From the NCBI GenBank assembly GCA_027486275.1, contig JAIXPM010000265.1, positions 90,157 through 154,156 of the forward strand: a stretch of 64,000 nt of DNA, given 5' to 3'. The DNA is from Sphingomonadales bacterium (GTDB lineage: Bacteria > Pseudomonadota > Alphaproteobacteria > Sphingomonadales > Sphingomonadaceae). The position numbers and the translations under genes are program-made. This document shows positions 39,693 through 49,900 of this stretch, piece after piece; the stretch's first letter is position 1; every line of letters begins with the position of its first letter. Below the pieces are notes generated by a model. That model was not told the origin of the DNA. It saw only the letters and a program-made list of their open reading frames with translations, and made no database searches.

Positions 39693-41230
39693 GTGATCTG
39701 CACCATTCGCCCGAAAATGGTGGCGAGCGACCCCGGCTTTCGTGGTTCGAACGCCTCTGTGCCTTTGGCGTCCAGCTGATCAGCGCCGGCGCGATGATTG
39801 CGGTCGTCAACCTCGTCGCCTTGCCGCTGTCGACGACGGCCGCACAAGCCAGCGTTGCCGGCGCCATGGACAGCTATTTCGATGACATGGGCGCTGCCGC
39901 CAACGTCACCGGGCCGACGGCCTTCGATGGCCAGCGCGCCGGCTATTACAGCCTCGGCAATGTCTGGACGCGCTTTCCCCAGCGCACCACCAATCTCGCC
40001 AACCTCCAGCTGCCATCGGCGCGGGCGGGTTGCGGTGGTATCGATCTGTTCGCCGGCAGCTTCTCGTTCGTCAATTCGGCCGAGATCATCGCGCTCCTGA
40101 AGTCGGTCGCCAACAACGCGGTCGGGTTCGCCTTCAAGCTGGCCATCGACACCGTCTGCCCGGAATGCTCGAAGATCATGGAAGAGATGCGCCAGGCAGC
40201 GCAGCTGATGAACAACGCCAACATCAACAGCTGCGAGACCGCCCAGGCGCTCGTCGGCGGCCTGTGGCCCAAGTCCGATATGGCCGACCGTTCGATCTGC
40301 GAATCGATCGGCAGTTCCACCGGCGTCTTCACCGATTGGGCTGCATCCAAACATGGCTGCGGCAACAAAGGTGAACGGACCTCGACGCTTGCCGGCGTCG
40401 CCGGCGACCCCGAATGGGCTGACGTCAACACCGGGGTCCCGCGCAACTACACCTGGCATGTCCTCAAGAAATCGGCGTTCTTTGCGCCCGGCGGCACACT
40501 CGATCGCGAGCTTGCCCAGTATGTCATGACGATGGTTGGAACGATCATCTATGTGCCCGCGACCGACAGCGGCCCGGGCACCTTCAACCCGATCGAGGGC
40601 GACACCTCGTCGACGCTGGTGACAGCACTTCTCGATGGCACCACCGCCGGCACCCCCGTCCAGATCTGGCAGTGCGATCCGGGCGAAGTCGATGACGCCT
40701 GCCTCAACCCGACGCTGGTTACCTTGTCGGTACCTGTGTCGTCGGCGCTGCGCACTCGCGTTGCGCTGTTGCTTGACCAGATGGTGCAGGCGACGATCGA
40801 CGATACAGCCGTCCCGGCACCGGCTGTTGAACTCCTGCAGGTGGCATCGCTGCCGCTCTACAAGATCCTGACCGTCCAGGCCGCCTATAGCCGCGGCATC
40901 GCCAGCGACGACCGCGCCACTTTGGCCGAAATCACCTCGGTCGATCTGCTGTTCGCCATCCTCGACCAGCTGACCAGCGAACTTGGCAAGTCGAAGTCGG
41001 CGTTCATCGGCGCTGATCAGGACCGCATCGCGCAGTGGCAGGCGCAGCTGGCGAACGCTCGGCGCACCTTGCTCGATCGGCAAGCCAACACCCAGGTTCG
41101 GGTGTCGGCGATCATGCAGATCATCCAGCGCACCGGCTATATCGAGAGCGTCCTCCAATCGAGCATGTCCCCCTCGATGTCGGCGAGCTTTGACTGGAGC
41201 CGCGCCATCGCCGGCCGCGGCCTCAACTAG
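39689..41230 (+). CDS. traH: TraH, pilus assembly/outer-membrane component
   Basis: A 513-residue protein of TraH length, starting at ATG 39689. An N-terminal hydrophobic segment ('VQLISAGAMIAVVNLVALPLS') precedes the typical 'MDSYFDDMGAAANVTGPTAFDGQRAGYYSLGNVWTRFPQRTTNLANLQLPSARAGCGGIDLFAGSFSFVNSAEI'. Conserved cysteines follow ('CPECSKIMEEMRQ', 'CETAQALVGGLWPK'). TraH works with TraF and TraN at the outer membrane. A very long antisense frame (872 codons) lies opposite and is judged a codon-usage artefact. Confidence 0.92.
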   Translation: MSDLHHSPENGGERPRLSWFERLCAFGVQLISAGAMIAVVNLVALPLSTTAAQASVAGAMDSYFDDMGAAANVTGPTAFDGQRAGYYSLGNVWTRFPQRTTNLANLQLPSARAGCGGIDLFAGSFSFVNSAEIIALLKSVANNAVGFAFKLAIDTVCPECSKIMEEMRQAAQLMNNANINSCETAQALVGGLWPKSDMADRSICESIGSSTGVFTDWAASKHGCGNKGERTSTLAGVAGDPEWADVNTGVPRNYTWHVLKKSAFFAPGGTLDRELAQYVMTMVGTIIYVPATDSGPGTFNPIEGDTSSTLVTALLDGTTAGTPVQIWQCDPGEVDDACLNPTLVTLSVPVSSALRTRVALLLDQMVQATIDDTAVPAPAVELLQVASLPLYKILTVQAAYSRGIASDDRATLAEITSVDLLFAILDQLTSELGKSKSAFIGADQDRIAQWQAQLANARRTLLDRQANTQVRVSAIMQIIQRTGYIESVLQSSMSPSMSASFDWSRAIAGRGLN

Positions 41231-41249
41231 GCGCTAAGGGAACAGGGTC

Positions 41250-44129
41250 ATGATCGAGGTCTTCACGATCGGCGGCGGCGAGTATGTCGTCAACGTGATG
41301 AACGCCGTCGCCGCCTGGACTGGCGACGGTGGCTACATCTCGCTGATCCAGGTCGTGATGGTCATGGGCTTGATCATGTCGACGACGATCGTGGCGTTCG
41401 ACGCCAACTGGCGGGCGTGGATCAACTGGTTCCTTGGCGCGACGCTGATGTACCTCGTCCTGATGGTGCCGCGGGTCGATATCCAGGTCACCGATCGCAT
41501 CAATCCGGCGCTGGCACCCTCGGCCGTCGCAAATGTGCCGCTTGGCCTCGGCCTGGTCGCCGGGTTCACCAGCCAGATTTCTGATTATCTGACGACCGGC
41601 GCCGAGCTGGTGTTCGGGCTGCCCAATGACCTTAACTACTCGCAGAACGGCATCATTTATGGCGCCCGGTTGCTCGAGGCGACCCAGAATGTCCGTATCA
41701 ACGATCCTGAATTTGCCGCCAACCTCGACGAGCATTTTCGGTTGTGCGTCTTCTACGACATCCTGCTGGGCCAGAAGTCGATCGACGCGCTGGCGCGTTC
41801 GGACGACCTGCTTGCGGCGATGGGCCCTGGGTCTGTGGCCCGCTCGCAGAAGTGGCTGACGCGCGATCCCGGCGGCACGGTGACCGCCGAGATCATCACC
41901 TGCCGGATCGCCTATGACCGCTTCGTTGCCAACTGGGACACGATGCAAACGCCGCTCGAGACGACGCTTGGCATTCAGCTCTACCCGCGCCTGTTGGGAG
42001 CAGCGGCGCGGACCAAGCTCCTTGCCGATCTGCCGATTGCCTATGACTATCTGACCAACGTCTCGCGCACCGCTTCGCAGACGCTGCGCCAGCATCTCGT
42101 CATCAACGCGATGACGCAATCGCTCCACACCATGCAGTCGGGCGGCTCGCCGTCCTCGGTCGATGTCTATGCCCAAACCCGCGCGGAGATCCAGACGCGC
42201 AACACATACAACTCGATCGGCGCCACCGCCATGAAGTGGGTGCCGCTTTTAAACATCGTGCTGACCGTCGTCTTCTACGCGCTGTTCCCGATCGCCTTCC
42301 CGATCTTCCTCCTTCCGCGCGGCGGCGTCTCGGCGCTGAAGGGCTATGTCACCGGCTTCTTCTATCTCGCAGCGTGGGGGCCGCTGTACGTCATCCTCCA
42401 CATGATCCTGATGCTGAAGGCGGGTGCCGATGTCGCCGCCGTTGGCGCTGCCGGCGACGGCGGCGTGACGCTGGCGAGTTATGTCGGGATTGCCGGGGTC
42501 ACCGACGATATCGGCATTCTGGCCGGCTATCTGATTGCGTCGGTGCCGTTCCTTGCCGCCGGCATCGCCAAGGGCGCGCTGGCGATATCGAGCCAGGCCA
42601 CCAGCTATCTGGCACCGTCGCAGAGTGCGTCGGAGGAAGCGGCGCGCGAAGCGAGCACCGGCAATATCGCTGTCGGCAACAGCTCGTTCGACACCCAGGC
42701 GTTCAACATGAAGCAGGGAAACCTCTGGACCACGGCGGGCAGCTATACTTCGGGGGTCTCGTCATTCACGTCGGTGCAAGGGGACGGAACGCGCTCGACA
42801 CAGTATCCGGAAAGCGCCGTCGTCGATGCGACCGGTGCCATGTCGCGGCTGCCGATCACCCCGCAACTGTCGCAGGAGTTGCAGTCAAGCTTTACCAGGA
42901 GCGCCAGCGAGACACGCAGCCGCGCCGAGACCCTGTCGAACAGCGCATCCTCGTCATTCTCGTCGGCCAATACCCAGGCAGCGGATTTCCGGCGGACGCT
43001 AAGCGCAGGCAATGGCCTGGAGACCTCGTTCGGCGCCGATGACCGCAACACCATCGGCACGACATATTCGATGGTCGATCAGGCAGCGACCGCACTGCAG
43101 AACCGCTTCGGGTTCGAGCGCAGCTTGGCCGAATCCTACGCCAATCAGGCGATGTTCAGCGGCAATTTCAGCACGGGGCTAGGGTGGCCCGGCAACCAGG
43201 GCGCAGGGGGCGCTGGCAGCGGGAGCGGTGGTGGTGCCGGTCCGGGATCAGGCCGGGTCGGGGTTGGCGTCACAACAAGCGGCAGCAAGACATCGACAAC
43301 GACGGGCACCGCTTCCGGCACCAACGGCCTTTCGGAAGCGAAGGACTTCCTCGAACAGCAAGCCAAGAGCCAGAACTGGGGGCAGCAGCGCGACAGCTTC
43401 TATCGAGCAACCGGCAACAGCTCGAGCAGCGAACTCGCCGCCCGCTCGGCGAGCCTCTCGGCCTCCTACTCCCGCGCCAACTCGGTCGCGCAGGAAGCCC
43501 GCACGGCTTACGAGACCGCCAACCGTCTCGAGGACGCGGCATCACTGCGCGACAGCAACGGCGTGTCGTTGAGCGAGAATCTGACGCAGCCTTTCGTCAA
43601 CTTCGTGCTTGGCGAGCAGCGCGCCATGCCGGGGATCACGCCGGACTGGAATCCGACGCGCGGCCAGGCCATCACGCCGGCCGAGATTGCCGAGCGGGAT
43701 TTTTACATCGGCGAATTCATCAAGGCGGAAGAGGCCAAGATCCGCGCAGGTGTCGAGCCGAGCTTTGTCGAGCCGTCACCGGCCGGCATTGCGCGGCCGA
43801 GTGCCAACACCCAGGCCCAGGTGGCACGGCTTGGCGCCGGTGGCATTGCGCAGGTTGGATCAACACCCATGCCGATCGATCCTGATCTTCGCTCCCGCGA
43901 ACAGATCGACGAACTACGCGGCGATCGCGGCGAGGTTGTTGGTGCCGGCGGCCGGTACGTTGGCGGTGCGCTCGAACGACGCGAGGAGGCTTTCGAGCGA
44001 GTTCGTCCGACGATCACGCCCAATCCGCAGGAGACTTTGGATAATGTGCTTGGGAAGGATGACCGCTCTTATGTTCAGAAGGGTCTGGACGGTGCAGAAA
44101 GTCTTATTTGGCCTAAGACGGAAAAATAG
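41250..44129 (+). CDS. traG: TraG, mating-pair stabilisation/entry exclusion protein
   Basis: A 959-residue inner-membrane protein of TraG length. Several membrane helices lie in the first 450 residues ('ISLIQVVMVMGLIMSTTIVAFD', 'INWFLGATLMYLVLMVP', 'PLLNIVLTVVFYALFPIAFPIFLLP', 'GPLYVILHMILMLKAG'), followed by a large periplasmic, Ser/Gln-rich C-terminal region. F TraG has an N-terminal VirB6-like part for pilus assembly and a C-terminal part for mating-pair stabilisation and entry exclusion. It is the last gene of the operon; its end overlaps a convergent small gene by 17 nt. Confidence 0.9.
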   Translation: MIEVFTIGGGEYVVNVMNAVAAWTGDGGYISLIQVVMVMGLIMSTTIVAFDANWRAWINWFLGATLMYLVLMVPRVDIQVTDRINPALAPSAVANVPLGLGLVAGFTSQISDYLTTGAELVFGLPNDLNYSQNGIIYGARLLEATQNVRINDPEFAANLDEHFRLCVFYDILLGQKSIDALARSDDLLAAMGPGSVARSQKWLTRDPGGTVTAEIITCRIAYDRFVANWDTMQTPLETTLGIQLYPRLLGAAARTKLLADLPIAYDYLTNVSRTASQTLRQHLVINAMTQSLHTMQSGGSPSSVDVYAQTRAEIQTRNTYNSIGATAMKWVPLLNIVLTVVFYALFPIAFPIFLLPRGGVSALKGYVTGFFYLAAWGPLYVILHMILMLKAGADVAAVGAAGDGGVTLASYVGIAGVTDDIGILAGYLIASVPFLAAGIAKGALAISSQATSYLAPSQSASEEAAREASTGNIAVGNSSFDTQAFNMKQGNLWTTAGSYTSGVSSFTSVQGDGTRSTQYPESAVVDATGAMSRLPITPQLSQELQSSFTRSASETRSRAETLSNSASSSFSSANTQAADFRRTLSAGNGLETSFGADDRNTIGTTYSMVDQAATALQNRFGFERSLAESYANQAMFSGNFSTGLGWPGNQGAGGAGSGSGGGAGPGSGRVGVGVTTSGSKTSTTTGTASGTNGLSEAKDFLEQQAKSQNWGQQRDSFYRATGNSSSSELAARSASLSASYSRANSVAQEARTAYETANRLEDAASLRDSNGVSLSENLTQPFVNFVLGEQRAMPGITPDWNPTRGQAITPAEIAERDFYIGEFIKAEEAKIRAGVEPSFVEPSPAGIARPSANTQAQVARLGAGGIAQVGSTPMPIDPDLRSREQIDELRGDRGEVVGAGGRYVGGALERREEAFERVRPTITPNPQETLDNVLGKDDRSYVQKGLDGAESLIWPKTEK

Positions 44130-44400
44130 CCCGTCCGGTGAAATGCTGAACGAAAACCATCACAATGAATATGCTCGCGAGCGCGATGAACGCCCAGAAC
44201 CACCCCCAAAACACACGATCCGGCGTGGCGTTTTGCAGCGCGAAGCGGTCGAGCTGCTGCGTCTCGATGGCGTGGCTCAGCTGGCGCAGGCCCTCGAAAC
44301 CCTCGACCTCGACCTTGACCGGCTTGTCGCGTGCGGCTTCGAGATCCGCGATGCGATCGCGGAGCGCCTGCAGCTCTTCCTTCGTGGGCTGGTCGGTCAT
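44113..44400 (-). CDS. small coiled-coil membrane protein (95 aa)
   Basis: The ATG at 44400 (MTDQPTKEELQALRDRIADLEAARDKPVKVEVEGFEGL...) is the likely start; a GTG two codons earlier is possible. The N-terminal half reads as a coiled coil, and one membrane helix ('FWGWFWAFIALASIFIVMVFVQHF') precedes a short C-terminus. It is convergent with traG, overlapping its end by 17 nt. The topology would suit an entry-exclusion protein like TraS or TrbK, often encoded next to traG, but this is a guess from position and size. Confidence 0.5.
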   Translation of the reverse strand: MTDQPTKEELQALRDRIADLEAARDKPVKVEVEGFEGLRQLSHAIETQQLDRFALQNATPDRVFWGWFWAFIALASIFIVMVFVQHFTGRAIFPS

Positions 44401-44467
44401 CGGCACGCTCGATAGGACTAGAACATATGGTGCACATTACCACATTTCGTGTCATGATTCCATCGTC

Positions 44468-44785
44468 ATGGATGACCCGACCAAACCCGGCCCTGAAGGG
44501 ACATTTCCGACTGCCCTGCCCCAGTCCGGACGGCTCGAACTCGTGGCGCGCGATCTGACGCGGAACATCAATCGCCGCTATTCAATCGAGCATTGCGTTG
44601 ATCTGTTCGGTGTTCACCTCGTCGAGACATCATGGGGTCGATACGGCACGTGGGGCCAGTCGAAGCGTGATTCCTTCGATGACCCGGCCGACGCTGACCG
44701 CGCTGTCAGAACCCATCTTCGTCGCCGCGCCCGCGCACCCCGCCGGATCGGAGTAGCCTATCGAATTGTCGGTGAAGGCTCATAA
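44468..44785 (+). CDS. WGR-domain protein
   Basis: A 105-residue protein whose core 'YSIEHCVDLFGVHLVETSWGRYGTWGQSKRDSFDDPADADRAVRTHLRRRARAPRRIGVAYRIV' matches the WGR domain, including the W-G-R and the final G-Y position (here V-A-Y). WGR domains bind DNA ends or nucleic acids in PARPs and occur alone in bacterial plasmid and defence loci. No catalytic domain is attached. The start at ATG 44468 lies after an AT-richer stretch that may carry a promoter. It is convergent with the AbiEii-like gene, overlapping by 6 nt. Confidence 0.78.
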   Translation: MDDPTKPGPEGTFPTALPQSGRLELVARDLTRNINRRYSIEHCVDLFGVHLVETSWGRYGTWGQSKRDSFDDPADADRAVRTHLRRRARAPRRIGVAYRIVGEGS

Positions 44786-45826
44786 CGCGATGTTGAGGGT
44801 CTTCTCCAGGGCAGCGATTTCCTCAATGATCGCATCGAACGGGGGCGGCGTTCCAAAGATCATGGCGCTCATAGCGCGATAATCCTGTCGCAATGCGCCT
44901 GTCATGTCGCCCTCCGGACATAGCGCAAATGACGGCGGATGCGCTGATTTCAGATCATAATCCGGCCGATCGAAAAAGACGCGTGCATGGTCAACGCAGT
45001 CTTCACCGAGCCCGCGATTGGCGACAGCGGCGCGGCCGGTCTCCGATTGCAGCAGTTGGTACAGGTCATAATAGTGGCGCGAAATTCGCTGGCCATCACC
45101 GCGCAGCTCGCCCCGGATTTCATACCAGCGGCGCAGGCCATGCAGGATGACAATCTTGTCCCAGAATGTCCTCTCGGCGTCGACGATCACGACATTGGGA
45201 ACGGTCAGGTCGAGTGCGGGCAAGTCGTCGTTGACATAGGGGGCGATCGCGCGGCTCGTGTTGGGGTCCAGCGCCGATTTTGCACCGGATTCAATCTTCA
45301 CCGATTTGGCAATATAGGCATCGAGTGGTGTCACGCTCGGATAGATCATGAGCAGGGTTTGCCGGTCTGCGGCATCCGGCTCGACACGCACTGCACCCGC
45401 TTCGAAACCGTTCCGATTGCAGGTGTCAGCCGCAATCGCTCCAAGGCTCCCCAGCAGTGGGCCATTGATATAGGTCTCGCACGCTGTCCTGATGGCATCG
45501 AGGGCCTGGTCGCGCTTGTTGCGACTGAGGGCCGCCAGTTCTTGAACCGAAGCCGGCAGGGCCAGGTCATCGCGAAAGACCGTCACGTCGATATCTTCCG
45601 AGAAGCGGTTGATCAGACCAAAACCCTTCGACAGCGAGGTGCCCCCCTTGAACAGCAGTCGTGGCCTATCGGTGAGCCCGTTGAACAGGGCGTCGAGCGT
45701 CCAGCACACCCAAAAGTCCTTTTCGACGTTCTGCGGTGTTGTACCGAGCCGCTGGGCGGTCGTTGCAAAAAGACCCTGTCGGGTAGCCACATCCGCTCGC
45801 AGAACCTCGTCAAATGCCAGGTTCAT
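44780..45826 (-). CDS. AbiEii/AbiGii-type nucleotidyltransferase toxin
   Basis: A 348-residue protein of the AbiEii family. 'LLFKGGTSLSKGFGLINRFSEDIDVTVFRDD' carries the nucleotidyltransferase motif GG(T/S)xxS (residues 61-66) and the acidic pair around 'EDID' (D78, D80). AbiEii/MenT-type toxins transfer nucleotides to target RNAs and act in phage defence by abortive infection. The start overlaps the antitoxin stop by 4 nt. Confidence 0.87.
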   Translation of the reverse strand: MNLAFDEVLRADVATRQGLFATTAQRLGTTPQNVEKDFWVCWTLDALFNGLTDRPRLLFKGGTSLSKGFGLINRFSEDIDVTVFRDDLALPASVQELAALSRNKRDQALDAIRTACETYINGPLLGSLGAIAADTCNRNGFEAGAVRVEPDAADRQTLLMIYPSVTPLDAYIAKSVKIESGAKSALDPNTSRAIAPYVNDDLPALDLTVPNVVIVDAERTFWDKIVILHGLRRWYEIRGELRGDGQRISRHYYDLYQLLQSETGRAAVANRGLGEDCVDHARVFFDRPDYDLKSAHPPSFALCPEGDMTGALRQDYRAMSAMIFGTPPPFDAIIEEIAALEKTLNIAL

Positions 45827-46476
45827 TCGCGAGGCGCTTGATCAAGGACGATGGGACGAAGCAATTCCTGCATCCATGACGGCAGCGTCGTCATCCCGTC
45901 AGCCAGGTCATTTCGTAGTGCAGCGCCATGGACAGGGTCTTGGAGAAGCTTGGTGAGGCGGTCGAGCCACGGACTGTTGTCATCACCGGTCATCGTATCG
46001 CGCAACCAGTGAAGGGCCTGCACGATCCGCATGGCCGGGCGACCGGCCCAGTACAGCTTGCTGGCGGCAGTTTGCTTGAAGGAGATAGTGAGATTGCCGA
46101 GTGTGATTGCTTTTGCCCGCGCATCCGAATGGACGATTGTCTTTGCCGGCACCGCGTTCGTGAAACCCAGATCGTTGGCAGCGGTCATGCCGTCGACGAG
46201 CACCCGGATCTGATCGCGGCGGGCAACGGCATCGATGACGGCTTTCGGATCGGCGGGGCTGTCCTGCTGCGTAAGGCCATTGTAGCGGGGCTTGTCGTAA
46301 AGCCCGCGATCGATGCGGCGCAGGCTACCCCATTTGACGAGGCGTTGCAGCGTCTTGTCGACGGCGTCGCGGTTGGCGAGATCGAGGAAATCGCTCGGCG
46401 TCCAGACAGCACCCGACACACCACGATCAACACGATCGAGGATTTGCGACTTGAGGCCGGGCGGCAGGGCATTCAT
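45823..46476 (-). CDS. AbiEi-family antitoxin (DUF6088-like)
   Basis: A 217-residue protein with an N-terminal winged helix ('QILDRVDRGVSGAVWTPSDFLDLANRDAVDKTLQRLVKWGSLRRIDRGLYDKPRY') and the AbiEi-like C-terminal body ('TAANDLGFTNAVPAKTIVHSDARAKAITLGNLTISFKQTAASKLYWAGRPAMRIVQALHWLRD'), as in DUF6088 antitoxins. It neutralises or represses the AbiEii-type toxin. The promoter region holds two palindromes sharing GTCCGAAAT...ATTTCGGAC, the expected autoregulatory site. The ATG abuts the first palindrome, so no Shine-Dalgarno is possible outside it. Confidence 0.83.
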   Translation of the reverse strand: MNALPPGLKSQILDRVDRGVSGAVWTPSDFLDLANRDAVDKTLQRLVKWGSLRRIDRGLYDKPRYNGLTQQDSPADPKAVIDAVARRDQIRVLVDGMTAANDLGFTNAVPAKTIVHSDARAKAITLGNLTISFKQTAASKLYWAGRPAMRIVQALHWLRDTMTGDDNSPWLDRLTKLLQDPVHGAALRNDLADGMTTLPSWMQELLRPIVLDQAPRE

Positions 46477-46548
46477 GTCCGAAATATGTAGCAGAATTTC
46501 GGACGAGGTCGAGTCAACGTGTCCGAAATCTGTATCAGGATTTCGGAC
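46477..46548 (-). promoter_or_regulatory. duplicated palindromic operator of the AbiE pair
   Basis: Two 28-bp palindromes, 46477-46504 and 46521-46548, each begin GTCCGAAAT and end ATTTCGGAC, with similar centres. They start 44 bp apart (about four helical turns). A -35-like TTGACT lies between them on the minus strand, and the antitoxin start codon follows directly after the first. Cooperative repression by the antitoxin is the likely function. Confidence 0.75.
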
Positions 46549-46656
46549 TGCTCGGTCACCCAGGAGCAGATGGCAGATGACACAAGAGCCGGCTTGATCT
46601 GGGCAGGACGACGAGCGGTATCGAGTTAAAGCTCGCGACGGCCAAGCTCGTCCACT

Positions 46657-46992
46657 TCACTGCGCCTTCATGTCGACGATTTCGCCGCCCATAGCTTCGA
46701 TGCGCAGATCAAACGCCACCTTGTCCCCTGGCTTGGCGTTGGCAACAACCGATGCAGGCGCCTTGAATGCCATGGTCATCGCCGGCCAACCCGCTGCAGG
46801 GATAGCTTCGTGATCGAGCGTCACGGTACCGGCCGCTGTATCGACAGCGGTCACCGTGCCGGTGCCCTTGACCATTGTGCCCGTGGCAACCGGCCCTGCC
46901 GAAGCTGACGGCGCGGGGTTTGGTTCGCTCTTCTGGCCGCAAGCTGCAAGACCAGCCAATATCGCGATCACGACGAGGTTCTTCTGGATCAT
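46657..46992 (-). CDS. cusF: CusF-like periplasmic copper chaperone (lipoprotein)
   Basis: A 111-residue protein with a lipobox signal peptide ('VVIAILAGLAAC') and the CusF fold: 'VKGTGTVTAVDTAAGTVTLDHEAIPAAGWPAMTMAFKAP'. The His of 'LDHEAIP', the Trp of 'AGWPAMTM' and the two Met residues are the Cu(I)/Ag(I) ligands and stacking Trp known in CusF. It hands metal to the CusCBA pump. It is the last gene of the cus operon and touches cusA. A lipid anchor is unusual for CusF and would hold it in the membrane. Confidence 0.9.
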   Translation of the reverse strand: MIQKNLVVIAILAGLAACGQKSEPNPAPSASAGPVATGTMVKGTGTVTAVDTAAGTVTLDHEAIPAAGWPAMTMAFKAPASVVANAKPGDKVAFDLRIEAMGGEIVDMKAQ

Positions 46993-49900
46993 TATTGTTC
47001 TCCTTGGGGTTGTGAAACTGTTGTTGCCGACCTGCTCGCCCGGCGGCGGGCCAGCAGCAGATAGGCGGCAGGGATGACCGCCATCGACAGCAGAGGCGCT
47101 GTCAGCATGCCGCCGATCATCGGCGCCGCGATGCGGCGCATGACCTCCGACCCGGCCCCGCTGCCGAACAGGATCGGCAGCAGGCCGGCAAGCACGACGG
47201 CGACGGTCATGGCCTTGGGCCGCACGCGAAGCAGCGCGCCGTCTCGGACGGCTGCCGTCAAGGCATCCGGCCTTGCGTCATCGCCAGCGGCGGTTAGCGC
47301 CAGCTTGAGATAGATCAGCATCACCACCCCGAACTCCGCGGCGAGCCCCGCCAGCGCGATGAATCCAACCCCGGTTGCGACCGACTGGTTGTAGCCGAGC
47401 AGGTAGATCAGCCACACCCCGCCGGTCAGCGCGAACGGCAGGGTCGCCATGATCAGCAAGGCTTCGCCGGCGCTGCCGAAGGCGAGATAGAGCAGCAGGA
47501 AGATGATCGCCAATGTCGCCGGCACCACCAGCGTCAGCCGCGCCTTGGCACGTTCGAGATATTCGAACTGCCCTGTGTAGGCGATGCTGACGCCGGGCGA
47601 GAGCTGGACGTCCTTCGCCACGGCGCGCTGCAGGTCTGCAACCACCGAAGCAAGATCGCGGCCCCGGACATCGACATAGACCCATGTCGCTGGCCGACCA
47701 TTCTCGCTGCGGAGCTGCGGCGGTCCTTCGCTGACCCGCACATCGGCGACGCTGCCCAGAGTGATCTGCTGAAGCGCCGGGGTCAGAACCGGCAGCGCAC
47801 GGATCTTGTCGACACTATCACGCAACTCGCGCGGGTAGCGGACGCTGATCGGATAGCGCGCGAGGCCCTCGACGGTCTGTCCGACCGTCTCGCCGCCGAT
47901 GGCACCGGCAACAATGGCTTGCACATCGGCGATGTTGAGGCCGTAGCGTGCCGCTGCCGCCCGATCGATGTCGACATCGATGTAGCGCCCGCCGGTCAGG
48001 CGTTCAGCGAGCGCCGAGGTTACGCCCGGCACCTTCTTGGCAACCCCTTCAACGGCACGTGCCACCCGGTCGATTTCAGCGAGGTCCGAACCCGACACCT
48101 TGACGCCGACCGGGCTCTTGATGCCGGTTGCCAGCATGTCGATGCGGTTGCGGATCGGCGGCACCCAGATATTGGCCAGGCCCGGCACCTTCACCGCGCG
48201 GTCGAGTTCCTCAACCAGGCGCTCCGGCGTCATGCCTGCCCGCCATTGATCGCGCGGCTTGAACTGGATCGTCGTCTCGAACATCTCCATCGGCGCCGGA
48301 TCGGTAGCGGTCTCGGCGCGCCCGGCCTTGCCGAACACGCTGGCGACTTCAGGCACCGTTCGGATCAGCCGGTCGGTCTGCTGGAGCAACTGCCCGGCCT
48401 TGGCGGTCGAAATCCCGGGCAGTGCCGAGGGCATGTAAAGCAGGTCGCCCTCGTCCATCGCGGGCATGAACTCGCCGCCAAGTTGGCTGAGCGGCCATGC
48501 GGTGGTGGCAAACACGAGCCCCGCAAGCACCAGCACGGTCCTGGGCTTGGCAAGCACCCACCCGATCACCGGGCGATAGGCTGCCGTCAGCCAGCGATTG
48601 ACCGGATTGGCGTGCTCTGCCGGGATGCGCCCCCGTATCAGCCAGCCCATCAACACCGGCACCAGCGTCACCGACAGGATGGCGGCGCCGGCCATCGCAT
48701 AGGTCTTGGTGAAGGCCAGCGGCGCGAACAGCCGCCCCTCCTGCCCTTGCAATGAAAATACCGGAATGAACGAAAAGGTGATGATGAGCAGGCTGAGGAA
48801 CAGCGCCGGCCCGACCTCGGTGGCAGCGGCGGTGATGACGCGCCAGCGCGCCTCACCGGCCAGGGCGACCCCGGGATTGTCATGTGCCCAGCGTTCGAGG
48901 TGCTTGTGGGCGTTCTCGATCATCACCACCGCTGCATCGACCATCGCGCCGATGGCGATGGCGATGCCGCCCAATGACATGATATTGGCGTTGACCCCCT
49001 GCACCCGCATGACCACGAAGGCGAACAGGATACCGAGCGGCAGGGTGACGATGGCGACCAGCGCCGAACGGACGTGCCAGAGGAACAGCGCGCAAACCAG
49101 TGCGACGACGATGAACTCCTCGATGAGCTTCGACTGAAGCGTCTCGACCGCGGCATCGATCAGCTGCGAACGATCATAGGTGCTGACAATCTCGACCCCC
49201 GGTGGCAGCCCGCGCTTCAACTCGTCGAGCCGTGTCTTGATCGCGCCGATCACCTCGCGGGCATTCTTGCCCGATCGCATGATGATGACCCCGCCGGCGA
49301 CCTCACCCTCGCCGTTCAGTTCGGCAACGCCGCGCCGCATTTCGGGGCCGACCTGGATGGCGGCGACATCGCCGAGACGCACCGGCACGCCGCCGGCGAC
49401 CTTGAGCGGCACAGCCCGAAAATCGTCGAGCGATTTCAGATAGCCGCTGGCGCGAACGATATATTCAGCTTCGCCTGCTTCGACAACTGAACCACCGGCT
49501 TCCTGATTGGCGCGCTTCAGTGCGTCGGTCACCGTCGCCTGCGTCACGCCATAGGCCGCAAGTTTGTTGGGATCGAGCACGACCTGATATTGCCGGACCA
49601 TGCCGCCGATGCTGGCGACCTCGGCAACGCCCGGAACGGTCTTCAGCTCATAGCGCAGGAACCAGTCCTGCAAGCTCCGCAATTGGGCGAGGTCGTGACG
49701 TCCGGTGCGATCGACCAGCGCATATTCATAGACCCAGCCAACGCCGGTGGCGTCGGGGCCAAGCGTTGCGGTGGCCCCCTCGGGCAGCCGCCCCTGCACC
49801 TGCGCCAGATATTCGAGCACCCGGCTGCGCGCCCAATAAAGATCGGTGCCATCCTCGAACAGCACATAGACAAAGCTGTCGCCGACGAAGGAATAGCCGC

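Noticed and set aside
38540..41158. 872-codon open frame on the minus strand opposite traF/traH
   Set aside because: Its residue composition is that of an antisense shadow (Arg/Gly/Asp-rich, no domains) and traH on the other strand is certain. Long antisense frames are expected here from GC-rich codon usage.
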